From Uliginosibacterium flavum (GTDB lineage Bacteria > Pseudomonadota > Gammaproteobacteria > Burkholderiales > Rhodocyclaceae): DNA of 64,000 nucleotides. Made by a program: the position numbers and the translations under genes. Shown piece after piece: positions 26,176 to 34,184 of this stretch. Where the stretch lies: positions 62,001 to 126,000 of the forward strand of contig NZ_JBEWZI010000008.1 in NCBI RefSeq assembly GCF_040566545.1, written 5' to 3'. The notes beneath the pieces are model-generated. The model worked only from the letters and a program-made list of their open reading frames with translations. It was not told the DNA's origin and did no database searches. How positions within the stretch are numbered: position 1 is the stretch's first letter; each line of letters starts with the position of its first letter.

Positions 26176-26252
26176 GCAAGTCGCAAGTCGCAAGTCGCAA
26201 GTCGCAAGTCGCAAGTCGCAAGTCGCAAGTCGCAAGTCGCAAGTCGCAAGTC
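26176..26252. repeat. Heptamer tandem repeat, 11 copies of GCAAGTC
   Basis: Eleven perfect head-to-tail copies of the 7-bp unit GCAAGTC occupy 77 bp. The array lies 24 bp upstream of the -35 element of the candidate che promoter. The same heptamer occurs inverted, six units, at 39727-39768. Perfect short-unit arrays are prone to slipped-strand copy-number change. Confidence 0.95.
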
Positions 26253-26591
26253 GGGGCGAGCATGGCTGCGGTTAAGAGGAAGTCCAGCTGTCTAGTGGCG
26301 GCTGGATGGATCGCAGCTTCTTTTGCCACATCGAATCGCCTTCCCCATGCAACTCTGCGGATTAAACGGTATCCGGGGAGGCGCATGCAGCAATGCTCTT
26401 CAGCCTAGCACCTTGCATAGCCACGCCTGATGCGGCAATCCGGGCAGGATGACTGCGGAAACAAGCAGATAGCGGATCTGGGGCATTTGACGCACGGACC
26501 TGGACGCCCGGTCTTCCCTCCTGGCCACGCAGAGCGTCACAAGCAAGGTTCCCGCGTAGAACGCGGGAACGATCAAAAATTCCAAGACCTA
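26253..26591. other. Non-coding gap with a fragment of the dispersed repeat
   Basis: No convincing gene. Near 26370-26407 the sequence ATCCGGGGAGGCGCATGCAG resembles the repeat at 30559-30632, followed by a CTCTTCAGCC tail. Otherwise unremarkable. The frames here are driven by the adjacent heptamer array or lack ribosome sites. Confidence 0.4.
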
Positions 26592-26783
26592 TCAGGAGTC
26601 GGAGCGATCCTTCACTTTCGAATCGTAAGCATGCGGAAAAATTCGCTCGTATATCGCGCCGAATAGGATTCCGATTGCCGGGCCGCCAACCACCGCCAGG
26701 GCGATGTGCAAATGTGAGCCCAGCCAGAGAACTACGAAAACAACTGCGCCGAGAATCAGATACTTGATTGTTGGTGTCATCAT
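26592..26783 (-). CDS. Small membrane protein, unknown function
   Basis: This 63-residue protein has two hydrophobic segments (about residues 7-23 and 27-46) and a charged tail ending KVKDRSDS. A GAGGGGAT ribosome site lies about 6-13 bp upstream of the ATG pair, which favours a real gene. It follows nhaD in the same direction but is separated from it by a terminator hairpin, so it may have its own promoter. I do not recognise a family. Confidence 0.55.
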   Translation of the reverse strand: MMTPTIKYLILGAVVFVVLWLGSHLHIALAVVGGPAIGILFGAIYERIFPHAYDSKVKDRSDS

Positions 26784-26794
26784 TTATCCCCTCA

Positions 26795-26824
26795 TGAAAA
26801 AGAGGGGCGGCGGCTGCCGCCCCG
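26795..26824 (-). terminator. Rho-independent terminator after nhaD
   Basis: GGGGCGGC and GCCGCCCC form an 8-bp GC stem (about 26804-26823). On the minus strand it is followed by TCTTTTT. It would end the leftward nhaD transcript. Confidence 0.75.
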
Positions 26825-26963
26825 AATCACTCTTCGCTTTGCAATGCAGAGGGAGAGGGAAGCCCCCTCTGGTGAAACAACCTGGTGAACCGGAAAAGAA
26901 CCCCAGGCTGAACGACAGGAAGCCATAAGTCTTCCCGCCGAACTCGAGAACAGCGCCAAGCCG

Positions 26964-28247
26964 TCAATGCAGCAATTGGTACTGCAACAGATAGACGCCG
27001 GCCCCGGCGAGATAGCCCACCAGCGCCAGCCCGCTGATTTTCTTGACGTACCAGAAGAAGTGGATCTTTTCGAGGCCCATGGCGGCCACGCCCGCGGCGG
27101 AGCCAATGATGAGAATGGAGCCACCCGTTCCTGCGCAATAGGCGAGGAACTCCCACAGGAAATGATCCGGCGGGAAGCTCGCCATGTCATACATCCCCAT
27201 CGAGGCGGCCACCAGCGGCACGTTATCCACAATGGCGCTGGCGATGCCGATCAGCAGCACGATGACGTCCAGCCTGCCGACGGTTTGGTTCAGCCACTGG
27301 GCCAGGGCCGTCAGGATGTGTGTGTGCTCCAGCGTGGCGACGGCCAGCAGAATGCCGATGAAGAACACCAGCGAGCTCATATCGATCTTGCTCAGGGCGT
27401 GGACGAGCGTGAGGTGCTGCTTGAATTCATCTTCCTTGTGGCGATGAACCAGATCACCCACCAGCCAGAGCAGCCCCAGGCCGAACAGCACGCCCATGAA
27501 TGGCGGCAGATGCGTCACCGTTTTGAAGGCCGGAACAGCCACCAGAATGCCGAGCCCGAGGAAGAACATGAGATTGCGTTCGAACTCGGTGGTGCGCAGG
27601 CCGTGATCCGTTTCAACGACATCCCTGACGATGACGTCGCGCCCACGCAGGGCATACGCGGTAATTGCCAGGGGCACGATCAGGCTGACCAGAGACGGCA
27701 GAAACACCGACTTGATGATGGCCAACGCAGTGATCTGCCCGCCAATCCACAGCATGGTGGTGGTGACATCACCAATCGGCGACCAGGCGCCGCCTGAATT
27801 GGCGGCAATCACAATCATCCCGGCAAAGAAAATCCGGTCCTCTTTCTGCGCCAGCAGCTTGCGCATCAGCGAGACCATGACGATGGTCGTCGTCAGGTTG
27901 TCGAGGATTGCGCTGAGAAAGAAGGTGACGAAACCGACAAGCCACATCAGGGACGACAGCTTGGTGGTCTTGATCCGCCGGGTAATGACTTCGAAACCGT
28001 TGTGCGCATCCACAACCTCCACGATCGTCATCGCCCCCATCAGGAAGAACACGATCTGGGCGGTGCTCATCAGTGATTCGCCGAGCTGTTCGCTCAGCAC
28101 ATGAGGATCGCTGACAGACATGGCGTAGATGGTCCACAACAGACCGGCGCCCAGCAAGGCAGAGGCCGACTTGTTGACCTTGAGGGGATGTTCCAGCGCA
28201 ATCGCGGCGTAGGCAATGACAAAAACGATGACAAGCGCGGTCAGCAT
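26964..28247 (-). CDS. nhaD: Na+/H+ antiporter NhaD
   Basis: This 427-residue protein has about 12 hydrophobic helices and NhaD/ion-transporter superfamily motifs: FFLMGAMTIVEVVDAHNGF, LSAILDNLTTTIVMVSLMRK and ANSGGAWSPIGDVTTTMLW. It would exchange cytoplasmic Na+ for H+ across the inner membrane. Length and motifs match the family. The ATG has GGATC close upstream, and a long (about 240 nt) GC-rich leader lies between it and a possible TATAAT box at 28491-28486. Confidence 0.94.
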   Translation of the reverse strand: MLTALVIVFVIAYAAIALEHPLKVNKSASALLGAGLLWTIYAMSVSDPHVLSEQLGESLMSTAQIVFFLMGAMTIVEVVDAHNGFEVITRRIKTTKLSSLMWLVGFVTFFLSAILDNLTTTIVMVSLMRKLLAQKEDRIFFAGMIVIAANSGGAWSPIGDVTTTMLWIGGQITALAIIKSVFLPSLVSLIVPLAITAYALRGRDVIVRDVVETDHGLRTTEFERNLMFFLGLGILVAVPAFKTVTHLPPFMGVLFGLGLLWLVGDLVHRHKEDEFKQHLTLVHALSKIDMSSLVFFIGILLAVATLEHTHILTALAQWLNQTVGRLDVIVLLIGIASAIVDNVPLVAASMGMYDMASFPPDHFLWEFLAYCAGTGGSILIIGSAAGVAAMGLEKIHFFWYVKKISGLALVGYLAGAGVYLLQYQLLH

Positions 28248-28643
28248 TCCGATGATCCTTGGTGACGTTGAATAGATGACTCGTCAGCGCCCAGCGCGCA
28301 AGCGCGACTTGAGACAGCCAACAAAGCTTTGAGAAGTAGGGAGGTATGGCAGCACAGGTCGAGCGACGCTGGCGGCGGGCGGGCGCAATATGGGTGCACG
28401 GCGGTTCTCTTTCAGCGTGCGGCGGCCCGACCAGCACGAAAACCTGCCTGCAAATCAGCCTTACGCTGCGCAGACACCCGAGGCGATTATACATAGCCAC
28501 GCCGCAAGCACGATATTGACTTCAGGCCGGAGCAGCAATTTTACAACCACGGCCCGCCTGCAGAGCCGCACGCAGCATGGCTGTACAAGCAGGCACGCCG
28601 CACAGGTCCGCTGGACGCGGCTCTTCGGGCATGGCCAATAATG
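28248..28643 (-). promoter_or_regulatory. Long nhaD leader region and adjacent hairpin repeats
   Basis: No gene is apparent. On the minus strand a perfect TATAAT (28491-28486) lies about 240 nt upstream of nhaD. Downstream of it, GGGTG and CACCC could close a domain of about 88 nt with internal hairpins (GCACG...GTGC). A cation- or pH-responsive leader is conceivable but I recognise no known riboswitch consensus. Next to it, 28560-28635 carries dispersed-repeat sequence (CAGAGCCGCACGCAGCATGG, then CGCGGCTCTTCGGGCATG). Confidence 0.3.
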
Positions 28644-28676
28644 AAAATGGCGCATCGATCTGGATGCGCCATTTTT
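28644..28676. terminator. Bidirectional terminator-like hairpin
   Basis: AAAATGGCGCATC (28644-28656) pairs with GATGCGCCATTTT (28663-28675), giving a 13-bp perfect stem with A- and T-rich ends. It can terminate in either direction. It mainly serves the leftward methyltransferase gene ending at 28731. Confidence 0.8.
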
Positions 28677-28730
28677 CCTGCTGAAATCCGCAAGGAGCGT
28701 CAGAAAAGGCTTGGCGTGTCGGCAGGAGGT

Positions 28731-29573
28731 TCAGCCTCCCGGCGCAGCTTCATCCCTTGCCGATTCCCACGCATGGATCGCGTGCTTCCGGGTTTCACCC
28801 CAATGGTAGCCACCCAGTTTTCCGCTTTGCTGAATCACGCGATGGCAGGGAATCAGGAAGACGACAGGGTTGGCGCCGACCGCCTGCCCCACGGCTCTCG
28901 CGGCACCTGGATGACCGATGGCGCTGGCCACTTGCGAATAGCTTACGAGCCGGGCCGGCGGTATCTGCAACAAGGCTTTCCATACACTGATCTGAAAGTT
29001 TGTGCCGGAAACATGTAAAGACACCGGGCGGTCCAGCTTCTTTTCTGCGCTGAACATGGCCTGAATCACGGCACGCGTTCCCTCCTGATTTTCACGAAAA
29101 TCTGCATGCGGCCATTTCAGTTTCAAGGCCCTCAGATGCCCGTCAATTTCCGCGTGCTCGTGAAATTCAAAGCTGCAGATCCCTCGGGGCGTCGTGGCAA
29201 TGAAGGCACTGCCAAAGGGCGTGTCATGAGCGGCGTACTCAATCGTCAAACCCGCGCCCCCCAACTTGTACTCCCCCGGCGTAACCGCTTCCAGATGGAC
29301 GAAATGGTCGTACAGACGCGAACCGCTGCTCAAGCCCAACGCGTCCGAAACCTCCAGCAGCGGCAGCGATTCGCTCAGCAGCAGCTTGGCACGCTCCAGC
29401 GTCAGCACTTGCAGGAATCTTTTGGGCGTGACGCCTGCCCAGCGGCTGAACAGGCGCTGAAAATGGAAGGGGCTCAAATGCACGTGCGCCGCAATTTCAT
29501 CCAGACCCGGCTGGCTATTGACCCGGCTGGCAATGAAGGAAATTGCGTCGGCGATGCGCTCATAGTCAGACAT
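28731..29573 (-). CDS. AraC-type HTH / O6-alkylguanine-DNA methyltransferase fusion
   Basis: The 280-residue protein has an AraC-type two-HTH DNA-binding domain (residues about 5-103, LSPFHFQRLFSRWAGVTPKRFL) joined to a suicide methyltransferase domain. The acceptor Cys is in IPCHRVI, preceded by FQISVWKALLQIP. It resembles Ada without the N-terminal phosphotriester-repair zinc domain, so it should repair O6-alkylguanine and may also regulate or dock on DNA. A terminator follows downstream. The gene ATG at 29573 has a GGAGGCCTGAATG context upstream. Confidence 0.93.
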   Translation of the reverse strand: MSDYERIADAISFIASRVNSQPGLDEIAAHVHLSPFHFQRLFSRWAGVTPKRFLQVLTLERAKLLLSESLPLLEVSDALGLSSGSRLYDHFVHLEAVTPGEYKLGGAGLTIEYAAHDTPFGSAFIATTPRGICSFEFHEHAEIDGHLRALKLKWPHADFRENQEGTRAVIQAMFSAEKKLDRPVSLHVSGTNFQISVWKALLQIPPARLVSYSQVASAIGHPGAARAVGQAVGANPVVFLIPCHRVIQQSGKLGGYHWGETRKHAIHAWESARDEAAPGG

Positions 29574-29605
29574 TCAGGCCTCCGTGAATCTGTTGAACAT
29601 GCCTA

Positions 29606-30370
29606 TCAGCTACGGCTGATCGAAACCCCGCCGTCCGCCAGCAGCGCCGTCCCCGTGGTGAAACTCGACGCGTCCGAGGCAAGGTACAGCGCCGACTTCG
29701 CAATCTCCTCCGGTGATGCCATGCGCTTCAGCGCGTGCAGGCCCTGCACAAAAGCCAGCGCCTCCGGCGTGCTGGCGAAAGCCCGGCCCAGCGGCGTATC
29801 CGTGCCGCCCGGCAAAAGGGCATTCACCCGGACTCCCCTGGCCCCGAATTCCGCCGCGAGCGACTGCGTCAGGCCGATCAACCCCGCCTTGCTTGCAGCA
29901 TAAGCCGCCATGCCCGGCAGGCCTACGGTATAGCCGACAAATGTCGACGTAAAAATCAGCGAGCCGCCGTTTCGTTCAAGCATCGCCGGAAGCTGATACT
30001 TCGCGCCGAGGAAAGCGCTGCTCAGATTCGTCCTGAGGGTCTCCTCCCAGGCCGCAAGCGGCAGCTCAGGCGTAGCGCCCATCTCGCCCACCGTGCCAGC
30101 GTTATTGAAGGCGATATCGAGCCCGCCGAAGTGCCCAACCGCCAGTTCGACCAGCGCTTGCGCGAACGCCTCCTCCCGGACGTCGCCCGCCAAGGCCACG
30201 GCACAGCCCCCTGCGCGGGTGATTTCATCCACCAGCGCATCCAGCTCCGGCTTGCGTCGCGCGGCCAGCACCACGCAGGCGCCTTCACGGGCGAACAGCT
30301 TTGCCGTTGCACAACCGATCCCGGAACTGGCCCCGGTAATAATCGCGACCTTATTGGACAGAACAGACAT
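29606..30370 (-). CDS. Short-chain dehydrogenase/reductase (classical SDR)
   Basis: This 254-residue NAD(P)-dependent oxidoreductase has the cofactor motif TGASSGIG, the structural NNAG, catalytic Ser (STFVG), YAASK with Tyr and Lys, and a C-terminal GTALLADGG. The Arg-Arg after LAAR suggests a preference for NADPH. The substrate cannot be told from sequence. ATG 30370 is preceded by AGAGGA; the frame extends to 30424 without support. It lies 32 bp upstream of the HTH/methyltransferase gene and may be co-transcribed with it. Confidence 0.93.
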   Translation of the reverse strand: MSVLSNKVAIITGASSGIGCATAKLFAREGACVVLAARRKPELDALVDEITRAGGCAVALAGDVREEAFAQALVELAVGHFGGLDIAFNNAGTVGEMGATPELPLAAWEETLRTNLSSAFLGAKYQLPAMLERNGGSLIFTSTFVGYTVGLPGMAAYAASKAGLIGLTQSLAAEFGARGVRVNALLPGGTDTPLGRAFASTPEALAFVQGLHALKRMASPEEIAKSALYLASDASSFTTGTALLADGGVSISRS

Positions 30371-30711
30371 TTGGCGAATCCTCTCACGCGTTAAATCCGT
30401 CCTGACAGGCACACGCCCCGGCACGGTTTAAGGAATATGGAGGATCAGCCGCGCATCCGCGACCCGGATCTTGCTATGTTCAAGCCATGCGTCTAAAGCG
30501 AGCGGCAGCGCGCCTCAATGCAGGGTTTCATTTCACTCAGACCCGGCGTCGGCCCCGCTGAACGAATTCGGCGGATAAGCAAGGCATCCGGAGAGCCGCA
30601 TGCAGCATGGCTGTGCGGACGGCCTGCTTGCACAGCCTTAGCGGATAAGGCTATCCGCGCAGGGTAGCGGTAGACACTTTCTGGTGGCCGGTCTTGGGGC
30701 ATGACTAACCA
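30371..30711. other. Non-coding gap with direct repeat copy 1
   Basis: No gene is supported. It contains copy 1 of a 74-bp repeat (30559-30632). The remaining sequence is GC-rich without obvious motifs. Confidence 0.4.
30559..30632 (+). repeat. 74-bp direct repeat, left of the PEP-CTERM gene
   Basis: It matches 31781-31854 at 70 of 74 positions in the same orientation. The core ATCCGGAGAGCCGCATGCAG followed by CATGGCTGTGCGGACGGCC contains CCGnn(n)CGG-type inverted segments. Related fragments occur near 26370, 28563 and 33440. Confidence 0.9.
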
Positions 30712-30748
30712 AAAAAAATAGCGCACCCGGATCGATACGCCATTTTTA
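30712..30748 (-). terminator. Terminator after the PEP-CTERM gene
   Basis: On the minus strand AAAAATGGCGTA pairs imperfectly with TGCGCTATTTTT and is followed by a run of eight T. It is a degenerate relative of the hairpin at 28644-28676. It ends the leftward PEP-CTERM transcript. Confidence 0.6.
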
Positions 30749-30812
30749 CTGCTGAACGCCTGATGGAACGAACTTAGCCCTCATTCGCTCCCACAAGCCA
30801 CACTACAACGAA

Positions 30813-31397
30813 TCAGGTGCGGCGGCGAACCATCATCCCGAGAATCCCCAAGCCAGCCATCAGCATGGCAGTCGTGGCAGGTTCAGGGACTGCTGCAACG
30901 TTGTATTGCAGAGACATGCTGACATAGTCAGGATCGGTCCCAGGATATGCCTGAACATAGTAGGCGTCGGTTTGCGAGGCGTTCTGGATATTGAATACCG
31001 CCTGATTGTCAGCAAGCATACTGCTGAGCAATGAGGACCCCAAGCTGAACGTTGCGGTAATGGTTTCGTCGTAGAAATCGACAATGTTGACGGAACTGAA
31101 ACTGAGCAAACTCAAGCCAGACACCGAATTGCTCAAGACACCGCTTTCATTGATGAATAGCGAGCCCAGTCCATCAAAATCAAGCGAAAACCCCTCGCTT
31201 GTGCCGAAGTTGTCAGAAAAATCTCCGCTGGCCTTCAGCGTAAAGGTGCCGAAACTGCCGGTATTGGCTGGAAGACCGATAAAGCCCATCGTAAAAGTCT
31301 GGGCTGACTGGGTGATATCTTGCGATTGTGAGACTGTCGTTGCAAAGCCTGGTACAGAAAACAAGAGGCTTGCGACCCCGGCTAAAAGTATCTTCAT
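30813..31397 (-). CDS. PEP-CTERM sorting-domain protein (exported)
   Basis: This 194-residue protein has an N-terminal signal peptide (MKILLAGVASLLFSVPGFA, cleavage after about residue 19), a Ser/Phe/Gly/Asn-rich beta-type body, and a C-terminal VPEPATTAMLMAGLGILG helix ending in MVRRRT. That tail is the PEP-CTERM signal processed by exosortase. Such proteins are exported and usually linked to extracellular polysaccharide or biofilm. The exosortase is not in this window. The gene is bracketed by 74-bp direct repeats. The specific function is unknown. Confidence 0.9.
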   Translation of the reverse strand: MKILLAGVASLLFSVPGFATTVSQSQDITQSAQTFTMGFIGLPANTGSFGTFTLKASGDFSDNFGTSEGFSLDFDGLGSLFINESGVLSNSVSGLSLLSFSSVNIVDFYDETITATFSLGSSLLSSMLADNQAVFNIQNASQTDAYYVQAYPGTDPDYVSMSLQYNVAAVPEPATTAMLMAGLGILGMMVRRRT

Positions 31398-31484
31398 GGT
31401 GACTATCCTTGGTTGGGTTTGGAACTCTGCTGCACAGGCAGCCAGACCAGCCTAGGAATCAACTTTGCCACCAGCCTGGGATTT

Positions 31485-31498
31485 GTACTTAGGTACAT
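31485..31498. promoter_or_regulatory. Palindrome upstream of the PEP-CTERM gene
   Basis: TGTAC-N4-GTACA is a perfect 5-bp inverted repeat about 90 bp upstream of the PEP-CTERM start. It could be an operator; no regulator is assigned. Confidence 0.3.
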
Positions 31499-31780
31499 AC
31501 CCGCCTGGCATCTCATTGATGCACAGCGTGAAGCACATCACGAAAGTCCCGATTTCACTGCGATCCGTTCAAATGAGACGCCGCATCCTGTCCTTACAAC
31601 GCAGACCTCACAATGCATCACAGACAAGCCTCCCACCTGGAGGATGGAAATGATCCCAAAAGGGCCTCAATCCTTATCTGACCGACAAGGTCCAAGCCTG
31701 AGAGATGGACGAAAACGGCGACTGCAAACGCGGCACGCCCCGCAGCGGCAGCGTGCGCCGCTACGCGCAGGACCTGCTGA

Positions 31781-31854
31781 TGAACGAATTAGGCGGACAA
31801 GCAAGGCATCCGGAGAGCCGCATACAGCATGACTGTGCGGACGGCCTGCTTGCA
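31781..31854 (+). repeat. 74-bp direct repeat, right of the PEP-CTERM gene
   Basis: Second copy of the repeat at 30559-30632, with four substitutions. The two copies enclose about 1.15 kb containing only the PEP-CTERM gene. Confidence 0.9.
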
Positions 31855-31983
31855 GATCCTTTCTTGATGAGGCTATTCGAAGAGGGTAGCTGTAGAGGAA
31901 GGATGGTGGCGGGTCTTCAGTGGCTGCGTGCGCGGAGCGCCCCCTACTTGACTGGGCACATCCTCTCGATTGAAGGTTTCAGG

Positions 31984-32778
31984 TTACGGCCTGACCTTAA
32001 CTCCAGTCTTTATCTCCAATAGATGCTGTCGATAGTCGGCAACCAGCTTCTTTGGAATGAAAACGTACTTCACCAACTCGTCCAGCATCTCTGGATAGAG
32101 GTACAGAAGTGGATTCTGTGCACTTAAATGATTCTTTGCCCGTACCGTGGCTCGCTTTCGAACTCCAAAACAAGGGTTATGCCAGAGCAGCGCTGAGCGA
32201 CTTGGATGCTTTCTGTCCTCGAGGAACTTCTCCAAAAGTCCGTTCTGTAACCGAAATTTATGCCGAGGTTCAGTCTCGCTATCCACCAAGTCTGACCACG
32301 CTGCATCAAGTAGTCTCTGCTCTGCAAGCGGAAGCTCCTTCCCAAAGACATAGAGAACTTGGCAATAGCGACGAATCTCCCAAACAGCCAGATCAAGGTC
32401 GACCAATATGTGGCCGTCGACATGGAAAGGGATATCGATGTATCGGAACTCACCGACCTTCGCGAGGTGAGCAATGAACTTGCGGCTTCTAGACGAAAGT
32501 TGGATCTTGAACGGCAGGGTTTCTGTGAGCGACAGCGAGAGAGCTAAATCGTGACCGACTTTGGTAGCCTTCACGCGGTTGTAGAGAAGGATTGCCTTTA
32601 GGTACTTCTCTATCGCTTGATGTGAAGCCCAAAGGAACTGTGGAAATAGTTCATAGCGGCAGGCTAACCGAGCAGCAACATAATCCCGGTCTGCCTGATC
32701 TCGGAACGACTGCGTACCGAACGAATTGACAAAGCGATCCAACTTGTCTTGCTCACTCATGTAGGGTGCGAAGGACAT
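31984..32778 (-). CDS. HEPN-domain protein, unknown function
   Basis: This 264-residue protein has an N-terminal HEPN-like fold, seen from RDQADRDYVAARLACRYE followed by ASHQAIEKYLKAILL and KVGHDL, which match the EKxLKAxL...HDL pattern of the family. HEPN proteins include RNases and toxin or defence components, but many are inactive. A clear catalytic RxxxxxH is only weakly represented (RSALLWH near residue 195), outside the usual place. No adjacent nucleotidyltransferase antitoxin is present. Codon use looks more AT-rich than its neighbours, hinting at acquisition. A GAGGATGATGAA site precedes the ATG. Confidence 0.75.
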   Translation of the reverse strand: MSFAPYMSEQDKLDRFVNSFGTQSFRDQADRDYVAARLACRYELFPQFLWASHQAIEKYLKAILLYNRVKATKVGHDLALSLSLTETLPFKIQLSSRSRKFIAHLAKVGEFRYIDIPFHVDGHILVDLDLAVWEIRRYCQVLYVFGKELPLAEQRLLDAAWSDLVDSETEPRHKFRLQNGLLEKFLEDRKHPSRSALLWHNPCFGVRKRATVRAKNHLSAQNPLLYLYPEMLDELVKYVFIPKKLVADYRQHLLEIKTGVKVRP

Positions 32779-32844
32779 TTCATCATCCTCTATGACTTCG
32801 GATTTTCGCGAAAACGAAAACAGGGGTAATTCTTGCCTTTTACC

Positions 32845-33222
32845 TCACCCCAGCACATGCGTCGCCAGCACCTGCTGCAAATCGTAAATACTCACCGCCC
32901 TGCTGAATTTCTTCGAGATCGGCACGGGATCGCTGCCGACCCAGATCTTCAGCTCGGCATCCAGTTCAAAGGTGCCGGCGGTTTCGATGCTGAATTTGGT
33001 GATCTTGCTGTAGGGCACGGACAGGTAGTCGATCTTGCTGCCGGTGAAGTTCTGGATATCCACGAGAATCAGGCGTTTGCTGGTGAACACGAAGGTGTCG
33101 CGCAGCACGACGAAGCCGATTTCGATGCTTTCATTTTCGACCAGCAGGCGGCCGTAGTCGGCAGCGAGCTTTTCAGGTGACACGACGCCGGCATTGCCGA
33201 GCAGGCCAGACAGGATTCCCAT
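32845..33222 (-). CDS. Bacterial PH-domain protein
   Basis: The 125-residue protein matches the bacterial pleckstrin-homology-like family: ENESIEIGFVVLRDTFVFTSKRLILVD, then GSKIDYLSVPYSKITKFSIETAG, FELDAELKIWVG, and a C-terminal helix IYDLQQVLATHVL. It is cytosolic and its ligand is unknown. The ATG at 33222 is close to family starts (MGILSGLLGNAG). It stands alone between the HEPN gene and the parDE region. Confidence 0.85.
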   Translation of the reverse strand: MGILSGLLGNAGVVSPEKLAADYGRLLVENESIEIGFVVLRDTFVFTSKRLILVDIQNFTGSKIDYLSVPYSKITKFSIETAGTFELDAELKIWVGSDPVPISKKFSRAVSIYDLQQVLATHVLG

Positions 33223-33456
33223 GGTTTATCGCCTTGTGCTGCTGTTCCGCGTTCTTCGGCCGCTTGATCGCCAACGCGCAGCGGTTGCTGCAGTTGCGTA
33301 TCTGCATGGGATTCTAGGGCGACAAATGCCTTGCCGGGAGGATTAATCCGGATCCAGATCAAGAATGCCGGATAAATGCGCAGAAACGTGAATTGCATCA
33401 CGCTGCGCAGGCGCGCAGGGCGGACTTGAGCGGACACCTTATCCGGAGAACCGCAT

Positions 33457-33580
33457 CTGGCTTGGCTGTGCAGGCATGCAAGCTGAAGAAGCTCGCCGGG
33501 CGCGGCTCTTCAGGCATGCCTCTGGGAGGCCTGAATCGCGGCAAATGAAAACGGGGCAAGGACTCTCGCCCTTGCCCCGT
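33457..33580 (+). repeat. Direct repeat R1 flanking parDE (left), includes terminator
   Basis: About 124 bp resembling 34185-34307 over its whole length, including TGGCTGTGCAGGCATGCA, CGGCTCTTCAGGCATGC and the GGGGCAAGGACT terminator stem. It abuts the 3' end of the toxin gene. The sequence just before it (ATCCGGAGAACCGCAT) also matches the 74-bp repeat family. Confidence 0.8.
33547..33580 (-). terminator. Terminator of the parDE transcript
   Basis: ACGGGGCAAGG (33551-33561) pairs with CCTTGCCCCGT (33570-33580), and on the minus strand the stem is followed by TTTTCATTT. It begins 7 bp downstream of the toxin stop codon. Confidence 0.85.
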
Positions 33581-33586
33581 TCTTGT

Positions 33587-33871
33587 TCACCAGGCCTTCG
33601 GCGGCTTTCGCCGGGTGTGAAAGACCCGGAGCACATGCACTTCTTCGTTCTGCACGCGGTAGGGGATCAGCAATGGATAGCGATCAATGACCAGTTCTCG
33701 CGTCCCCGGCACCCGGCCAGGCCGGCCCACGGCCGGAAAATCTGCCAGGGCATCTACTTGGGCTTTGACGAAAGCAAACATCTCGGCGGCGGCTTTCGGG
33801 CTTTCTTGCGCGATGTAGCCGGCCTGCTCGTCAAGATTCTGGAGTGCCTTGCGCAGCCACCTAACCCGCAT
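33587..33871 (-). CDS. ParE/RelE-superfamily toxin
   Basis: This 94-residue toxin from ATG 33871 shows the ParE pattern: WLRKALQNLDEQAGYIAQESPKAA, then a PAVGRPGRVPGTRELVI segment, YPLLIPYRV and VLRVFHTRRKPP. ParE toxins inhibit DNA gyrase and RelE relatives cleave mRNA; which applies here is not proven. The start overlaps the antitoxin stop by 11 bp, as in coupled toxin-antitoxin pairs. An in-frame ATG at 33898 is a less likely start. Confidence 0.88.
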   Translation of the reverse strand: MRVRWLRKALQNLDEQAGYIAQESPKAAAEMFAFVKAQVDALADFPAVGRPGRVPGTRELVIDRYPLLIPYRVQNEEVHVLRVFHTRRKPPKAW

Positions 33872-34100
33872 GCGTTTGCCACTTCGCACTGATTTCACTC
33901 ACCTCAGCGTCACTGGCGAAATCGCCTGCATCGGCTTCGCGCACGGCTTGGGTGATTTCGCTGATCTGCCAGGATTCGCGCTCGATGAAATCGCGGATCG
34001 CCTGCCCAGCCAGAAAGGATTTGCTGCGCCCCGTGGCATCCGCCAGCGCACTCAACTGCTCGGACAATTCATCCGGCAAACGCATCGACATCATTCCCAT
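33861..34100 (-). CDS. ParD/RHH-type antitoxin
   Basis: This 79-residue ribbon-helix-helix antitoxin begins MGMMSMRLPDELSEQLSALADATGRSKSFLAGQAIRDFI in family terms: the beta strand MSMRLPDE followed by two helices. AAGGAGTGGGTC directly precedes ATG 34100, which settles the start. It would bind its own promoter and neutralise the downstream toxin. Both genes form a unit bracketed by direct repeats R1 and R2. Confidence 0.88.
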   Translation of the reverse strand: MGMMSMRLPDELSEQLSALADATGRSKSFLAGQAIRDFIERESWQISEITQAVREADAGDFASDAEVSEISAKWQTHAG

Positions 34101-34184
34101 GACCCACTCCTTCGTGCAACGCATTACGATGTTTTCATTGTAATACATCAAATACCGAACCGCCTCATGGCTGAAGAGCCCCAC

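Larger units (their letters stand above)
31398..31983. other. Non-coding gap upstream of the PEP-CTERM gene, with direct repeat copy 2
   Basis: This stretch of about 585 bp carries no supported gene. It holds a palindrome at 31485-31498 and the second 74-bp repeat at 31781-31854. Short frames here have no ribosome sites or family resemblance. Confidence 0.4.

Noticed and set aside
26176..26252. CRISPR-like array
   Set aside because: The units are 7 bp and contiguous with no spacers; no cas genes are in the window.
26052..26408. Frames with repeated ASRKSQV or equivalent in the heptamer array
   Set aside because: The repeated peptide is only the translation of a 7-bp tandem repeat; no ribosome site or folded region supports a protein.
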